From Ornithinimicrobium cryptoxanthini (GTDB taxonomy: Bacteria > Actinomycetota > Actinomycetes > Actinomycetales > Dermatophilaceae): a stretch of DNA of 64,000 nt. Below, piece by piece: positions 1-8,323 of this stretch. A program made the position numbers and the translations under genes. Within the stretch, counting starts at the first letter, position 1. Each line of letters starts with the position of its first letter. Location: positions 2,480,001 through 2,544,000 of the forward strand of contig NZ_CP099490.1 in the NCBI RefSeq assembly GCF_023923205.1, read 5' to 3'. Below the pieces are notes generated by a model. It saw nothing but the letters and a program-made list of their open reading frames with translations. It ran no database searches and had not been told where the DNA came from.

Positions 1-428
1 GACAGCAGACCCTCAAGGCACTGGCCGACCGGGCACTGCCACCGATCCTCGACCAGGGAGCCGGCACCCGCGTGGTGGTCGACCTGGAGCGTCAGCTGCT
101 CACCGTGCTGAGCGACGGGCTGCTCCAGCTGACGCTGAACACCTCGACCGGCAACGGCGAGCCCTATGACTGGTATGGCCGTGAGCTGGACGCCCACACC
201 CCCACGGGGGCCTACGAGGTCTTCTCCACCTACAGTGCCGGGTGGCAGACCGGCCCGCTGGGCGACCTCTATCGGCCGCAGTACTTCAACGGCGGCATCG
301 CCGTGCACGGCTCCGAGTTCATCCCGCCCTACCCGGACTCGCACGGCTGCTGCCGCGTGTCCGTCCCCGCCATGGACATGCTCTGGGAGGGCGTCATGAC
401 GACCGGAACCCCGGTCCGCGTCGTCTAA
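1..428 (+). CDS. L,D-transpeptidase (YkuD domain), C-terminal part
   Basis: The reading frame is open from the window edge (codons in phase with base 3) to TAA at 426-428, so the 5' end lies outside. The visible ~141 residues form a YkuD catalytic domain: a TRVVVDLERQLLTVL opening strand, then the active-site block with HGSEF followed by SHGCCRVS. The family motif is HX(14-17)[ST]HGCXN/R, and the first Cys of SHGCC aligns with the catalytic nucleophile. The family makes 3-3 cross-links in peptidoglycan or attaches proteins to it outside the membrane. The residue after the catalytic Cys is a second Cys, where Val or Ile is usual. Any signal peptide or peptidoglycan-binding domain is off the window. 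It converges on prfB with a 33-nt gap. Confidence 0.85.
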   Translation, partial: QQTLKALADRALPPILDQGAGTRVVVDLERQLLTVLSDGLLQLTLNTSTGNGEPYDWYGRELDAHTPTGAYEVFSTYSAGWQTGPLGDLYRPQYFNGGIAVHGSEFIPPYPDSHGCCRVSVPAMDMLWEGVMTTGTPVRVV

Positions 429-461
429 CTTTGGCGCAGGTCGGACCGTGACCCACGCGGC

Positions 462-1580
462 TCAGGCGTTGGCCGCGTCGCGCTCCTGGCCACGCTTCCA
501 GCGGATGCCGGCCTCGATGAAGCCATCGATCTCACCGTCGAGCACCGCCGACGTCGAGCCGACCTCAAACTCCGTGCGCAGATCCTTGACCATCTGATAG
601 GGGTGCAACACATAGGAGCGCATCTGCTCACCCCAGCTGGCCTTGATGTCACCGGCCAGCTCCTTCTTGGCCGCGTCCTCCTCCTGCTTCTTCAGCAGCA
701 GCAGCCGCGACTGCAGGACGCGCAGCGCCGCCGCTCGGTTCTGGATCTGGCTCTTCTCATTCTGCATCGACACCACGGTGCCGGTCGGAATATGCGTCAT
801 CCGCACGGCCGAGTCCGTCGTGTTGACCGACTGGCCACCGGGACCGGAGGAGCGGAAGACATCGACCTTGAGGTCTGCCTCCGGGATCTCGATGGTGTCC
901 GTGGACTCGATCAGCGGGATCACCTCGACGGCGGCGAAGCTCGTCTGGCGTCGGCCCTGGTTGTCGAAGGGGCTGATCCGCACCAGCCGGTGCGTTCCCG
1001 CCTCGACGGCCAGCGTGCCAAAGGCATAGGGCGCCTTGACCTCGAAGGTGGCCGACTTCAGACCGGCTTCCTCTGCGTATGACGTGTCAAGGACCGCGGT
1101 CTGGTGACCGTGCCGCTCGGCCCAGCGCAGATACATGCGCATCAGCATCTCGGCGAAGTCGGCGGCGTCGACGCCACCAGCCCCTGCCCGGATGGTGATG
1201 ACTGCGTCGCGCTCGTCATACTCACCGCTGAGCAGGGTGCGCACCTCAAGGTCACCGACGGCCTTCTTGATGGAGGCCAGCTCGGTCTCCGCCTCCGCCA
1301 GGGTCTCGGCGTCCGACTCCTCCTGACCCATCTCGACGAGGGCCTCCAGGTCGTCCACGCGGGCCTCCATCTTGGTGACCCGGTCGTGCTCGGCCTTGAC
1401 CCGCGAGAGCTGGCTGGTGACCTGCTGGGCGTGCTCGACGTCGCCCCACAGGTCCGGCGCGGACGCCTGCGTCTCGAGATCGGTGATCTGGACCTCGAGC
1501 CCGTCGATGTCGCTGACATCACGGACCGACTTCACGGTCGTCCGGATTGCCTTGATCTCATTGTCGAAGTCCACTGCCAC
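462..1580 (-). CDS. prfB: peptide chain release factor 2
   Basis: Class I release factor that reads UGA and UAA stop codons and hydrolyses peptidyl-tRNA on the ribosome. The 372-residue length is normal. The RF2-specific anticodon-like tripeptide SPF is near residue 201 and the catalytic GGQ is at about 247-249 within [11 protein letters not shown] chose the GTG at 1580 (VAVDFDNEI) because the protein then begins as actinobacterial RF2 does; the frame stays open about 50 codons further upstream, but that stretch has no family-like sequence. There is no Shine-Dalgarno, but TAGGCT lies 8 nt upstream, suggesting a near-leaderless transcript. The programmed in-frame UGA frameshift site found in many bacterial prfB genes is absent: the frame is continuous. 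Confidence 0.95.
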   Translation of the reverse strand: MAVDFDNEIKAIRTTVKSVRDVSDIDGLEVQITDLETQASAPDLWGDVEHAQQVTSQLSRVKAEHDRVTKMEARVDDLEALVEMGQEESDAETLAEAETELASIKKAVGDLEVRTLLSGEYDERDAVITIRAGAGGVDAADFAEMLMRMYLRWAERHGHQTAVLDTSYAEEAGLKSATFEVKAPYAFGTLAVEAGTHRLVRISPFDNQGRRQTSFAAVEVIPLIESTDTIEIPEADLKVDVFRSSGPGGQSVNTTDSAVRMTHIPTGTVVSMQNEKSQIQNRAAALRVLQSRLLLLKKQEEDAAKKELAGDIKASWGEQMRSYVLHPYQMVKDLRTEFEVGSTSAVLDGEIDGFIEAGIRWKRGQERDAANA

Positions 1581-1588
1581 AAGGAGAC

Positions 1589-1594
1589 AGCCTA
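1589..1594 (-). promoter_or_regulatory. -10-like element of prfB
   Basis: The complement strand reads TAGGCT, 8 nt before the GTG start of prfB. This matches the TANNNT spacing seen at several other genes in the window and fits a leaderless or nearly leaderless mRNA. No convincing -35 was seen. Confidence 0.4.
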
Positions 1595-1604
1595 CGCGAG
1601 GCAG

Positions 1605-1623
1605 CCGCGCCGACGGTGCGCGG
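1605..1623 (-). terminator. hairpin after the nitronate monooxygenase gene
   Basis: Perfect 6-bp inverted repeat CCGCGC / GCGCGG with the 7-nt loop CGACGGT. It lies 19 nt beyond the stop of the nitronate monooxygenase gene and before prfB on the same strand. There is no T-tract, as is common in actinobacteria, so function is uncertain. Confidence 0.4.
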
Positions 1624-1641
1624 CAAGCTGAGGCGGTCTGC

Positions 1642-3096
1642 TCAGGCGAACTGCACGGTGCGCAGTCGGGCGGCGGGGACGCGGCTGAGGAGCCAGCCGA
1701 CCGCCTCGCGGGCCGACCATCCCTGGACATAGCTGGTGATCAGCTCACGGGCCCCCGTGAGGTCCTGGCCGAGGGTGACCAGGCGAGTCTCGGCATACCC
1801 GTCCTTGCGTTCCTGCCCCAGGCCGATGTTGGCCATCAGCCCGTTGCAGAGGCACTTGCGGCCCTGCGTGGCCTCCTCGGCACCACCCTTCTTCAGGTAC
1901 ATGTGGACGGGCTCGGCCGGGCAGCGATAGCCCACCTCGCCGTCCTCACGCTCATAGGGCGTGCGCAGGTAGGACAGGTCGCACAGCCGCGGGCGGGCCT
2001 GGTAGACCTCCTCCTGGCTGGCCGTGTCCTCCAGCGAAGCGACCTTGAAGGGGAAGCCCGTGGGGCTGGCCCGCGGGTCGTTCCTGACCTCGAGCCTGTC
2101 CTCGCGCAGCTCCTGCAGCATGGCCTCGCGGGTGGCATGGGTGATGCCGCTGTCGAGGGACAGCGCAAAGAGCGTGCCCACCTGGACACCGGTGGCGCCC
2201 AACGACAGGGCCTCCTCGACCTTCTCGGGGGTGCCATAGGCACCGGCCAGCCAGAACGGCAGGCCGAGCTCGGCAACCTTGGCCAGGTTGGCGTCGTCGC
2301 GGGGCCCGTAGATCGGCTCACCTGCGTCGTCGAGCTGCATCTTGCCCCGCGGCGGAGCGCTGTGGCCACCGGCCACCGGGCCCTCGACGACGAAGCCGTC
2401 CGGGCGGATCTCGGGGTCGCGATAGAGGTAGTTGGCCAGCAGATCGATCGAGACGATGGCCAGGAAGTCGGGACGCCTCATCGTCGGCAGGGAGTCGCCG
2501 AGCAGGTCCACGGGGTCGACCTCGATGAACCGGGTGATCGAGCCTCCCGCGACGTCGGCGGTGATGCGGCCGGGGCGGCCGGCCGAGATCTCCGTGAGCA
2601 GGCGCGGGATCTCGCGCGGGATCCCGGCGCCCATCAAGACGTAGTCGACGTCGGCCAGGACCGCACCGAGCAGAGCGGTCGGGGTGGCCATCTGGACCTT
2701 CTCGAGGCAGTTGATGCCGACCGCGCCGTCGTGCCCCTCCTTGGCCAGCCACACCTCCGCGAAGTTGGCGACCACACCGAGCTCCTGCCCGGCCCGGTTG
2801 GTCGTCAGGGTCAGCTTGGGGATCGGCTTGTAGGGCGTGCCCGGCTCGCGGCCGCCCTCGATGAAGTACTTGTCCATCACCCGGGCCGCCATGTCGGCGT
2901 CGGGGAAGGCAGCGAGCGCGCGGCGCAAGTGACCGCCGGGGTCACCGTCCTGCAGCCGGCGCGAGAGCACCGCGTCCATCGCGGTGCCGGAGATGACGCC
3001 CATCTGACCGGTTAGCGCGACCTCGCGGGCGAGTTGCCAGGAGGAGACGGCAACGCCCATCCCTCCCTGGATGACAACGGGTGCGGTGGGAGCCAC
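1642..3096 (-). CDS. nitronate monooxygenase family flavoprotein
   Basis: A 484-residue TIM-barrel protein of the 2-nitropropane dioxygenase/nitronate monooxygenase superfamily, close to a long actinobacterial subgroup. Family members bind FMN and oxidise alkyl nitronates, although many have unknown physiological substrates. Visible signatures are [12 protein letters not shown] at the N terminus, [25 protein letters not shown] in the phosphate-binding region, and [11 protein letters not shown]. The late segment [15 protein letters not shown] and [14 protein letters not shown] contributes several Cys typical of this subgroup. The start is GTG at 3096 ([12 protein letters not shown]), with GAGGAGG 5 nt upstream. 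The longer open frame includes the promoter region and is rejected. Two operator-like palindromes lie just upstream. Confidence 0.85.
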   Translation of the reverse strand: MAPTAPVVIQGGMGVAVSSWQLAREVALTGQMGVISGTAMDAVLSRRLQDGDPGGHLRRALAAFPDADMAARVMDKYFIEGGREPGTPYKPIPKLTLTTNRAGQELGVVANFAEVWLAKEGHDGAVGINCLEKVQMATPTALLGAVLADVDYVLMGAGIPREIPRLLTEISAGRPGRITADVAGGSITRFIEVDPVDLLGDSLPTMRRPDFLAIVSIDLLANYLYRDPEIRPDGFVVEGPVAGGHSAPPRGKMQLDDAGEPIYGPRDDANLAKVAELGLPFWLAGAYGTPEKVEEALSLGATGVQVGTLFALSLDSGITHATREAMLQELREDRLEVRNDPRASPTGFPFKVASLEDTASQEEVYQARPRLCDLSYLRTPYEREDGEVGYRCPAEPVHMYLKKGGAEEATQGRKCLCNGLMANIGLGQERKDGYAETRLVTLGQDLTGARELITSYVQGWSAREAVGWLLSRVPAARLRTVQFA

Positions 3097-3127
3097 GGGG
3101 GCCTCCTCGGGAGTCTGTGGTGCTCGG

Positions 3128-3173
3128 CTTACGCAGACGTAAGTTTCGCTTGCGTAACCTACGGTAACGTAGG
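3128..3173. promoter_or_regulatory. twin 6-4-6 palindromes, probable operator
   Basis: Two perfect inverted repeats are present: CTTACG-CAGA-CGTAAG at 3128-3143 and CCTACG-GTAA-CGTAGG at 3158-3173. They share the form CYTACG-N4-CGTARG, and their centres are exactly 30 bp apart, about three helical turns. They sit 32-77 nt upstream of the nitronate monooxygenase start, where a repressor would act. Size and symmetry suit a TetR-type dimer; the regulator is not encoded nearby. Confidence 0.6.
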
Positions 3174-3207
3174 AAAGCGTTCCGGCGCCAACTGTGCGCC
3201 ACCCCCT

Positions 3208-3244
3208 TGATGAGTTCTCCCAAAAGCCTGATGAGTTCTCCCAA
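3208..3244. repeat. 16-bp direct repeat, 21-bp spacing
   Basis: The sequence TGATGAGTTCTCCCAA occurs exactly at 3208-3223 and 3229-3244, spaced 21 bp (two helical turns). It lies between the holA stop and the operator palindromes of the nitronate monooxygenase gene. It could bind an activator of that gene or be a small duplication. Confidence 0.7.
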
Positions 3245-3297
3245 CAGCGACACGTCGGCGGATGCCGCACCCGATAGTCAGCCTTGACGCAAACTAC

Positions 3298-4272
3298 TCA
3301 GCCCTGCCGCGCCCGGCAGACGGCGACGACGGCCCGCTCCACGGCATACTCCGGGTCTCGAGCGACCGCCGTGCCGGTCCGCAACCCACCCTTGACCTCG
3401 ACATCCGCCGCGGCGACCGCCTCGATCGCGGTGCCAAGGCGTATGCCGTCCCACCCCTGCGCCGTCCGGCGCGCCTGGTCGATCTGCCAGGGAGCCATCC
3501 CGAGGTCCCGGGCTAGCGTGGCGGCGCTGGCCCGGCCCGCACTGGCGACCTTGCCGACCTGGCGCAGCTGCATCGCCAGGACGGCAATGATCGGGACTGG
3601 GTCGAGCCCGCCGGCAAAGGCGTGCCGCAACAGGCGCAGCGCCTCGGCGGTGTCGCCACGCAGGGCCGCGTCGGCCACCTTGAAGCCGGTGGTCTCGACC
3701 TTGTCGCCGTAGTAGGTCTCCACATCGGCCGCCCGGACCCGCCCCGTGGTGTCGCGGATCAGCTGCGCGCAGGCCGTGGCCAGCTCGGCGACGTCCTTGC
3801 CGACCGCCTGGACCAGAGCGGTGACGGCCGGCTCCTCGATCTGCCTCGACGCCGTCTTGAACTCCTGCTGCACGAAGGAGACCTTGTCCCGGTCGGACTT
3901 GATGGCGGGGGCGGTGATCACCCGGCCCGACTTCTTGAGGACGTCGAGCACTCGTTTGCCGCGGTTGCCGCTCTTGTGGCGGACGACGAGGGTGACCCCC
4001 TCGGGCAGGTCGTGGGCCAGGGCGTGGGCGTCCTCCACCAGCGCGTCGTCCGCCTCGTCAAAGTCCTCGACCACGATCGCGGTCCAGCCACCGAACAGGG
4101 ACGGGCTGGCGTGCACGCCGAGGGCGCCGGGCTCATAGTCGGCCGCGGGGATCTTGACGACGTCGACCTCGGGGTCGTGCGCGCGCAGCGTGGTCAGCAC
4201 GGTGTCGACCGCACGCTGGGCGAGGATCTGTTCGGGGCCGGAGACCAGGACGAGGCCCGGGGTGTCACTCAC
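3298..4272 (-). CDS. holA: DNA polymerase III subunit delta
   Basis: 324-residue delta subunit of the clamp loader, which opens the beta sliding clamp for loading at primer-template junctions. It opens with LVLVSGPEQILAQRAVDTV, the usual start of this family, and keeps the AAA+-like fold without a working ATP site. The C-terminal collar region (AFAGGLDPVPIIAVLAMQLR and the following DLGMAPWQIDQARR) is characteristic. The ATG at 4272 overlaps the TGA of the upstream helicase gene by 4 nt (ATGA), so the two are translationally coupled. The usual neighbour rpsT or comEC is not seen here. Confidence 0.93.
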   Translation of the reverse strand: MSDTPGLVLVSGPEQILAQRAVDTVLTTLRAHDPEVDVVKIPAADYEPGALGVHASPSLFGGWTAIVVEDFDEADDALVEDAHALAHDLPEGVTLVVRHKSGNRGKRVLDVLKKSGRVITAPAIKSDRDKVSFVQQEFKTASRQIEEPAVTALVQAVGKDVAELATACAQLIRDTTGRVRAADVETYYGDKVETTGFKVADAALRGDTAEALRLLRHAFAGGLDPVPIIAVLAMQLRQVGKVASAGRASAATLARDLGMAPWQIDQARRTAQGWDGIRLGTAIEAVAAADVEVKGGLRTGTAVARDPEYAVERAVVAVCRARQG

Positions 4273-6554
4273 AGGTCCAGCATCCCATCGGGTTGCAGCT
4301 CGAGCCCGAGCTGGTTGAGGCGCGCCGTCACGGCATCCGGGGGCAGTTGGAGGTGGTCGGCCAGCTCGACGAGGTCCACGCCCGCCTCGACGCCCTCGCG
4401 CAGCTCCTCGTCCTGGTCGTCCGTCCAGGCGTGACCGCCGGTGACAGCGGTGCGGGCGCTGCGCGCCACCGGTGGTGGGTCGGCCACGGCTGCTGCGTCC
4501 TGGGCATCCGTGGCGACCGTGGTGCTGTTGCCCGTGGTGCTGCTGCCCGCGCCCTTCGCTCCGCCCGACCCACCCCTGGTGCCACGCATCGCCGGCTCGG
4601 CGACGGGCAACGGGTCAGGAGCGGTCTGGTCCAACCGGCGCAGCGCATCGAGCACCATCGCGGTGTTGGTAGTGGGCCAGAACGGTGGCAGGGACTTCTG
4701 CAGGAAGCCGGCATAGCGCGCAGAGACCATCCGGGAGTCGAGGAAGGCGACGACTCCGCGGTCCTGGCCCCGGCGGACCAGGCGTCCGGCACCCTGCGCC
4801 AGCTTCAGTGCGGCATGGGTCGCGGAGACCTGCATGAACCCGTTGCCGCCCATCCGGGCGATCGCCTCCGAACGGGCCGAGGCCAGCGGGTCGTCGGGAC
4901 GCGGGAAGGGGATGCGGTCGATGATCACGAGCTGGCACGCCGAGCCCGGCACGTCGACGCCCTGCCACAGCGACATGGTGCCGAAGAGGCAGGTCTTGGT
5001 GTCAGAGGCGAACTGCCGGACCAGGGTCGGTGTCTGGTCATCGCCCTGGCACAGCACGGTGACGGCGTCGTCCGCGAGCCGAGAGCGCATCTCCTCGGTC
5101 GCGGCCTCGGCCGCGCGGCGCGAACTAAACAGCCCGAGCGTGCGTCCACCAGCAGCTCGCACCAGGGCCTCGATCTCGTCGAAGACCTTGTCCGAGGTGC
5201 CGTCCCGTCCGGGCGGGGGGAGCGTCTTGGCGACATAGGCGATGGCCTGCTGCTTGTAGTCGAACGGGCTGCCTACGTCGAGTCCGTTCCAGGCCGGCCC
5301 GCCACGCCCGGTCAGCCCGAGCGTGCCGGCGACCGAGTCGAACGTGCCACCGAGCTCCAGCGTCGCCGAGGTCAGCACGACGGTGCGCTCGTCAAAGAGC
5401 TTGTCGCGCAACAGCATGGCGACGCTCATCGGTGCCACGCGCAGCACGGCGCCGCGCATCCGGTCCTGGGTGACCCAGGCGACGTCGAGCTCCCGCTCCT
5501 CCAGGACCCGCTCGGCGGTGTCGAAGACCTCCTCGACCGCCGCTCGCGCCACCTGCCGCGCGCCGTCGGCCTCCTCCTTGCCCTTGGGCTTGAGCTCGGT
5601 CTGGAGTGCACGGGCCGCATCGCGAACCGAGCTCAGTGCCAGCACCAGTCGGTCGGGCAGGCCGGTGAGCCGCCCCTCCGGCAGCTCGTCGAGCACCGTC
5701 TGCATCGCGGTGGCGGCCTCGGTCAGGTCGCTGGTCTCCCCCATCCTCGCGGCCCGCTTGGCAGCCCCGGCGATCGTGGCGGACGTGAGCTCGTCGGTGA
5801 TGGTGGACGTCACCCGGTCGGTCAGCTCGTGCCCCTCGTCGATGATCAGCAGGTCGTGGTCGGGCAGCATCTGCCGCCCCTCGAACGCGTCGATCGCCAT
5901 GAACGAGTGGTTGGTGACGATCACGTCCACCTGGTGCGCCGCGGCCCGGGAGACCTCGACGAAACACTCCCCCACCTGCGGGCAGCTCTGTCCGAGACAC
6001 TCCCTGGCCGAGACAGACACCTGCCGCCAGGCGCGGTTGCTGACCCCCGGCACCAGCTCGTCGCGGTCGCCGGACTCGGTCACCTCCGACCACTCGCGCA
6101 GCCGGAGCACCTCGTCGCCGAGGCGCGAGCGCTCGCGGTCGACCTGGCCGACCGTGAGCAAGGAGTCCTCGTCCTCGTCAGGGAAGCCGCCCTGGAGCTT
6201 GTGCTGGCAAAGATAGTTGGCCCGCCCCTTGACCAGGGCGAAAGTGGGTCGGCGGCCGACCACGGGTGCCAGTGCATCGGCGATGCGGGGCAGGTCACGG
6301 TCGATGATCTGGGCCTGCAGTGCGAGCGTCGCGGTCGCCACGACCACGGGTTTGCCGGTCGCCATGGCGTGCGCGATCGCCGGCACCAGATAGGCCAGCG
6401 ACTTGCCGGTGCCCGTGCCCGCCTGGACGAGCAGGTGCTCCTCGCGCTCGACGGCGTCGCGCACCGCGTGAGCCATCTGGACCTGACCCGGGCGCTCGGT
6501 GCCGCCGACCCCCTGGACCGCCGCGTGCAGGAGTGCGTCGAGATCGGCAGGCAT
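4269..6554 (-). CDS. ATP-dependent DNA helicase, DinG/XPD family
   Basis: 761-residue superfamily 2 helicase of the DinG/XPD type. Motif I is QAGTGTGKS around residues 41-49 and motif II is IDEGH (DEAH variant) near 238. Between them are four cysteines, one in YLCQH near residue 114 and three in ECLGQSCPQVGEC (about 184-196), matching the 4Fe-4S cluster pattern of XPD/DinG enzymes. The C-terminal motif QGAGRLVRRGQDRG is motif VI. After residue ~640 there is a low-complexity Gly/Ser/Thr/Ala linker and a short final domain (HAWTDDQDEELREGVEAG) resembling a Myb/SANT-like helix-turn-helix. The ATG at 6554 is preceded by CATACT 8 nt upstream and has no Shine-Dalgarno; GTG at 6560 is an alternative. 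Likely role: DNA repair or R-loop/replication-block resolution. Confidence 0.88.
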   Translation of the reverse strand: MPADLDALLHAAVQGVGGTERPGQVQMAHAVRDAVEREEHLLVQAGTGTGKSLAYLVPAIAHAMATGKPVVVATATLALQAQIIDRDLPRIADALAPVVGRRPTFALVKGRANYLCQHKLQGGFPDEDEDSLLTVGQVDRERSRLGDEVLRLREWSEVTESGDRDELVPGVSNRAWRQVSVSARECLGQSCPQVGECFVEVSRAAAHQVDVIVTNHSFMAIDAFEGRQMLPDHDLLIIDEGHELTDRVTSTITDELTSATIAGAAKRAARMGETSDLTEAATAMQTVLDELPEGRLTGLPDRLVLALSSVRDAARALQTELKPKGKEEADGARQVARAAVEEVFDTAERVLEERELDVAWVTQDRMRGAVLRVAPMSVAMLLRDKLFDERTVVLTSATLELGGTFDSVAGTLGLTGRGGPAWNGLDVGSPFDYKQQAIAYVAKTLPPPGRDGTSDKVFDEIEALVRAAGGRTLGLFSSRRAAEAATEEMRSRLADDAVTVLCQGDDQTPTLVRQFASDTKTCLFGTMSLWQGVDVPGSACQLVIIDRIPFPRPDDPLASARSEAIARMGGNGFMQVSATHAALKLAQGAGRLVRRGQDRGVVAFLDSRMVSARYAGFLQKSLPPFWPTTNTAMVLDALRRLDQTAPDPLPVAEPAMRGTRGGSGGAKGAGSSTTGNSTTVATDAQDAAAVADPPPVARSARTAVTGGHAWTDDQDEELREGVEAGVDLVELADHLQLPPDAVTARLNQLGLELQPDGMLDL

Positions 6555-6562
6555 GCCCACAG

Positions 6563-6568
6563 AGTATG
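6563..6568 (-). promoter_or_regulatory. -10-like element of the helicase gene
   Basis: The complement strand reads CATACT, 8 nt before the ATG at 6554. The same CATACT motif stands before the ppsR and 59810 amidohydrolase starts, consistent with leaderless initiation. Confidence 0.4.
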
Positions 6569-6606
6569 TCGAGGGGCTGACACCGCTGGCGCCCACCGGT
6601 GCGGCC

Positions 6607-6634
6607 TGTGGACGAGGTTGTCGCCTGTGGACAG
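6607..6634. promoter_or_regulatory. two DnaA-box-like sites
   Basis: TGTGGACGA (6607-6615) and TGTGGACAG (6626-6634) each match the complement of the DnaA box TTGTCCACA with one mismatch, inside a 10-bp direct repeat GCCTGTGGAC of period 19. They lie in the divergent promoter region of the helicase and lipoprotein genes. Function is unproven. Confidence 0.3.
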
Positions 6635-6673
6635 TTTCTGCGGCGGCACGCTCGCCCGTGCTCTGCTGTGCGC

Positions 6674-8227
6674 ATGCGCTGCTCACTCCTGCTGCCGACC
6701 CTCCCGTGCGTCGCGCTGGTCCTCGTGGCCTGCCAGGCCGAGGTGGTCGATGACACCACGGACGTGAGCACCACCACGGACGTGAGTACCACCACGACCA
6801 GCCCAGCTCAGCCGTCCGGGGTCAGCTCCACGTCACAGGGTTCCAGCGACGCCTCGGGATCGTCCGCGTCACCCAGCGCCCGGTCCACCACCGCTCGGGA
6901 GCAGGAGCTGGCCCGTGTCCGCTGGCACAACGGCGACATCGTGCCCGCCTCTGAGCCCGTCCTGGTCGGCGACGCACTCGTGCTCTACACCCTGGCGGAC
7001 GAGCAGCTGCAGATCACGGGCATCGACCCACAGGACGGTGCGGTGCTCTGGTCCAGTCCTGCCAGCGTCTCGCTGCGTCCGCGCGGGCAGTCACTCAGCG
7101 TCGTGGGGGTTGACAGCCTGGTGGCTCACCTCGCCCCGTCAGAGTCGGGGCCGGCAGACGCGGCTGCGGCGTTTGCAGTCCTGCGCGATCCCGGGACCGG
7201 GCGGGAGGTGCTCAGGTCCGCCCGTGCGCTGAGTCACGCGGACCTGCCGTCCGTCTGTCCGCACGACGACACCCTGGCGTGCGTCACGGTCCCTGTCGAC
7301 GGGGACTGGAGTCTGCAGTCGCTGCTGGCAGACGGAGGGCTCGAGTCACCTCCTGAGAGCGCCGCCGGCGTGCCCGGCTGGACGGGGATCGGTCCGCTCG
7401 GACTCAGCCGGGTCGCTGAGGACGGCACACAGGTCGGCCGCATCGTGGACGGACAGCTGACCTGGCAGATTGATACGACGCAGACCTTTGCCGCCGGCCA
7501 GTCCACCGACACCGGCTGGTCCTTCTACAGCTTCGGCGACGGCTCGGTCCTGGTCGGCTCGATCGGGCTCGGCACCGGGCCACCGGCTGACGGTGAGGCC
7601 TGGGACATGACGGATCAGCTGACGCTGGGCATGGACGCCGAGACCGGGGAGGTGCTGTGGCGGGCGCCAGCCACCTCCAACTTCTGTGACCCCGACATGA
7701 CGGGCGCGGACGACGACCCACTCCTGGCCTGCCTGTGGCGCGACGGACAGGCTGTGGCCCAGGATGGTTCGCTCACCTACCAAGACATCGACATCGACCT
7801 CGTCCGGCTCGACCCGATGACCGGTGAGCGGCTCTGGCAGGTGGGGCTCGGAGCGACCACCTCCGCGGATGCGGAGCCCTCGCGTCCCGAGCCGTGGCTG
7901 GTCAGTCCCACCGAGGTCGCGGTCACAGCGTCCGACGGCTTGCGGATCATCGACATCGAGACCGGGGCGGATCGCCCGGCGACCACGTCGGACCGGCACT
8001 GGGTGGAGGACCATGACCTGGTCGACATCCAGACGCCGGGCATCGCGAAGGACCGGGTCCTGGCCTCGGACCGATATCAGCTCCTTGACGGCACCGGCGA
8101 GTCAGCGCCAGGTGCGCCGTGGCCGCTGCCCGGCCCCATCGGCACTGCCCTCGCGGAGGGGACGGGAGTGGTCGTGGCGGAGCCGGACGGCCTGACCGCC
8201 TATGCCGACCCAGGTGCAGGCCGGTGA
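6674..8227 (+). CDS. PQQ-like beta-propeller lipoprotein
   Basis: 517-residue predicted lipoprotein. The ATG at 6674 starts a signal peptide with a lipobox ending LVLVAC (Cys20); an in-frame GTG at 6668 is an alternative. Mature residues ~21-65 are a Ser/Thr-rich linker encoded by short tandem repeats (TTDVSTTT twice). The remainder has repeated strand motifs such as ITGIDPQDGAVLW, GMDAETGEVLWRAP and RLDPMTGERLWQVG, typical of PQQ-type (BamB-like) propeller blades. No enzymatic residues are evident. It is probably an exported scaffold or ligand-binding protein anchored to the membrane. It diverges from the helicase gene and converges on the glycosidase gene. No specific function is recognised. 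Confidence 0.75.
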   Translation: MRCSLLLPTLPCVALVLVACQAEVVDDTTDVSTTTDVSTTTTSPAQPSGVSSTSQGSSDASGSSASPSARSTTAREQELARVRWHNGDIVPASEPVLVGDALVLYTLADEQLQITGIDPQDGAVLWSSPASVSLRPRGQSLSVVGVDSLVAHLAPSESGPADAAAAFAVLRDPGTGREVLRSARALSHADLPSVCPHDDTLACVTVPVDGDWSLQSLLADGGLESPPESAAGVPGWTGIGPLGLSRVAEDGTQVGRIVDGQLTWQIDTTQTFAAGQSTDTGWSFYSFGDGSVLVGSIGLGTGPPADGEAWDMTDQLTLGMDAETGEVLWRAPATSNFCDPDMTGADDDPLLACLWRDGQAVAQDGSLTYQDIDIDLVRLDPMTGERLWQVGLGATTSADAEPSRPEPWLVSPTEVAVTASDGLRIIDIETGADRPATTSDRHWVEDHDLVDIQTPGIAKDRVLASDRYQLLDGTGESAPGAPWPLPGPIGTALAEGTGVVVAEPDGLTAYADPGAGR

Positions 8228-8240
8228 GCATGCAGGCTCG

Positions 8241-8285
8241 CCGCTGCCACCCGCTGCCGCCCGCTGCCACCCGCTGCCACCCGCT
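8241..8285. repeat. 10-bp tandem repeat
   Basis: Four consecutive near-identical copies of CCGCTGCCAC (8241-8280) plus a half copy, and a stray copy at 8305-8314. They lie in the 96-nt convergent gap between the lipoprotein and glycosidase genes. A CGGCGG-T-CCGCCG palindrome follows at 8295-8307. Confidence 0.7.
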
Positions 8286-8323
8286 CACGCCGGTCGGCGG
8301 TCCGCCGCTGCCACTTAGGTCCA

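Noticed and set aside
1520..1600. Programmed frameshift in prfB
   Set aside because: The frame is continuous from GTG 1580 and no in-frame TGA with a slippery site is present.
4293..6767. Other very long antisense frames (4293-6767, 18744-22064, 39911-42568, 53569-56253)
   Set aside because: Each mirrors a well-recognised gene (helicase, ppdK, secA, mtrA-sahH) and shows no family features.
8241..8314. CRISPR-like array
   Set aside because: Repeats are 10 bp without spacers; simple tandem duplication.
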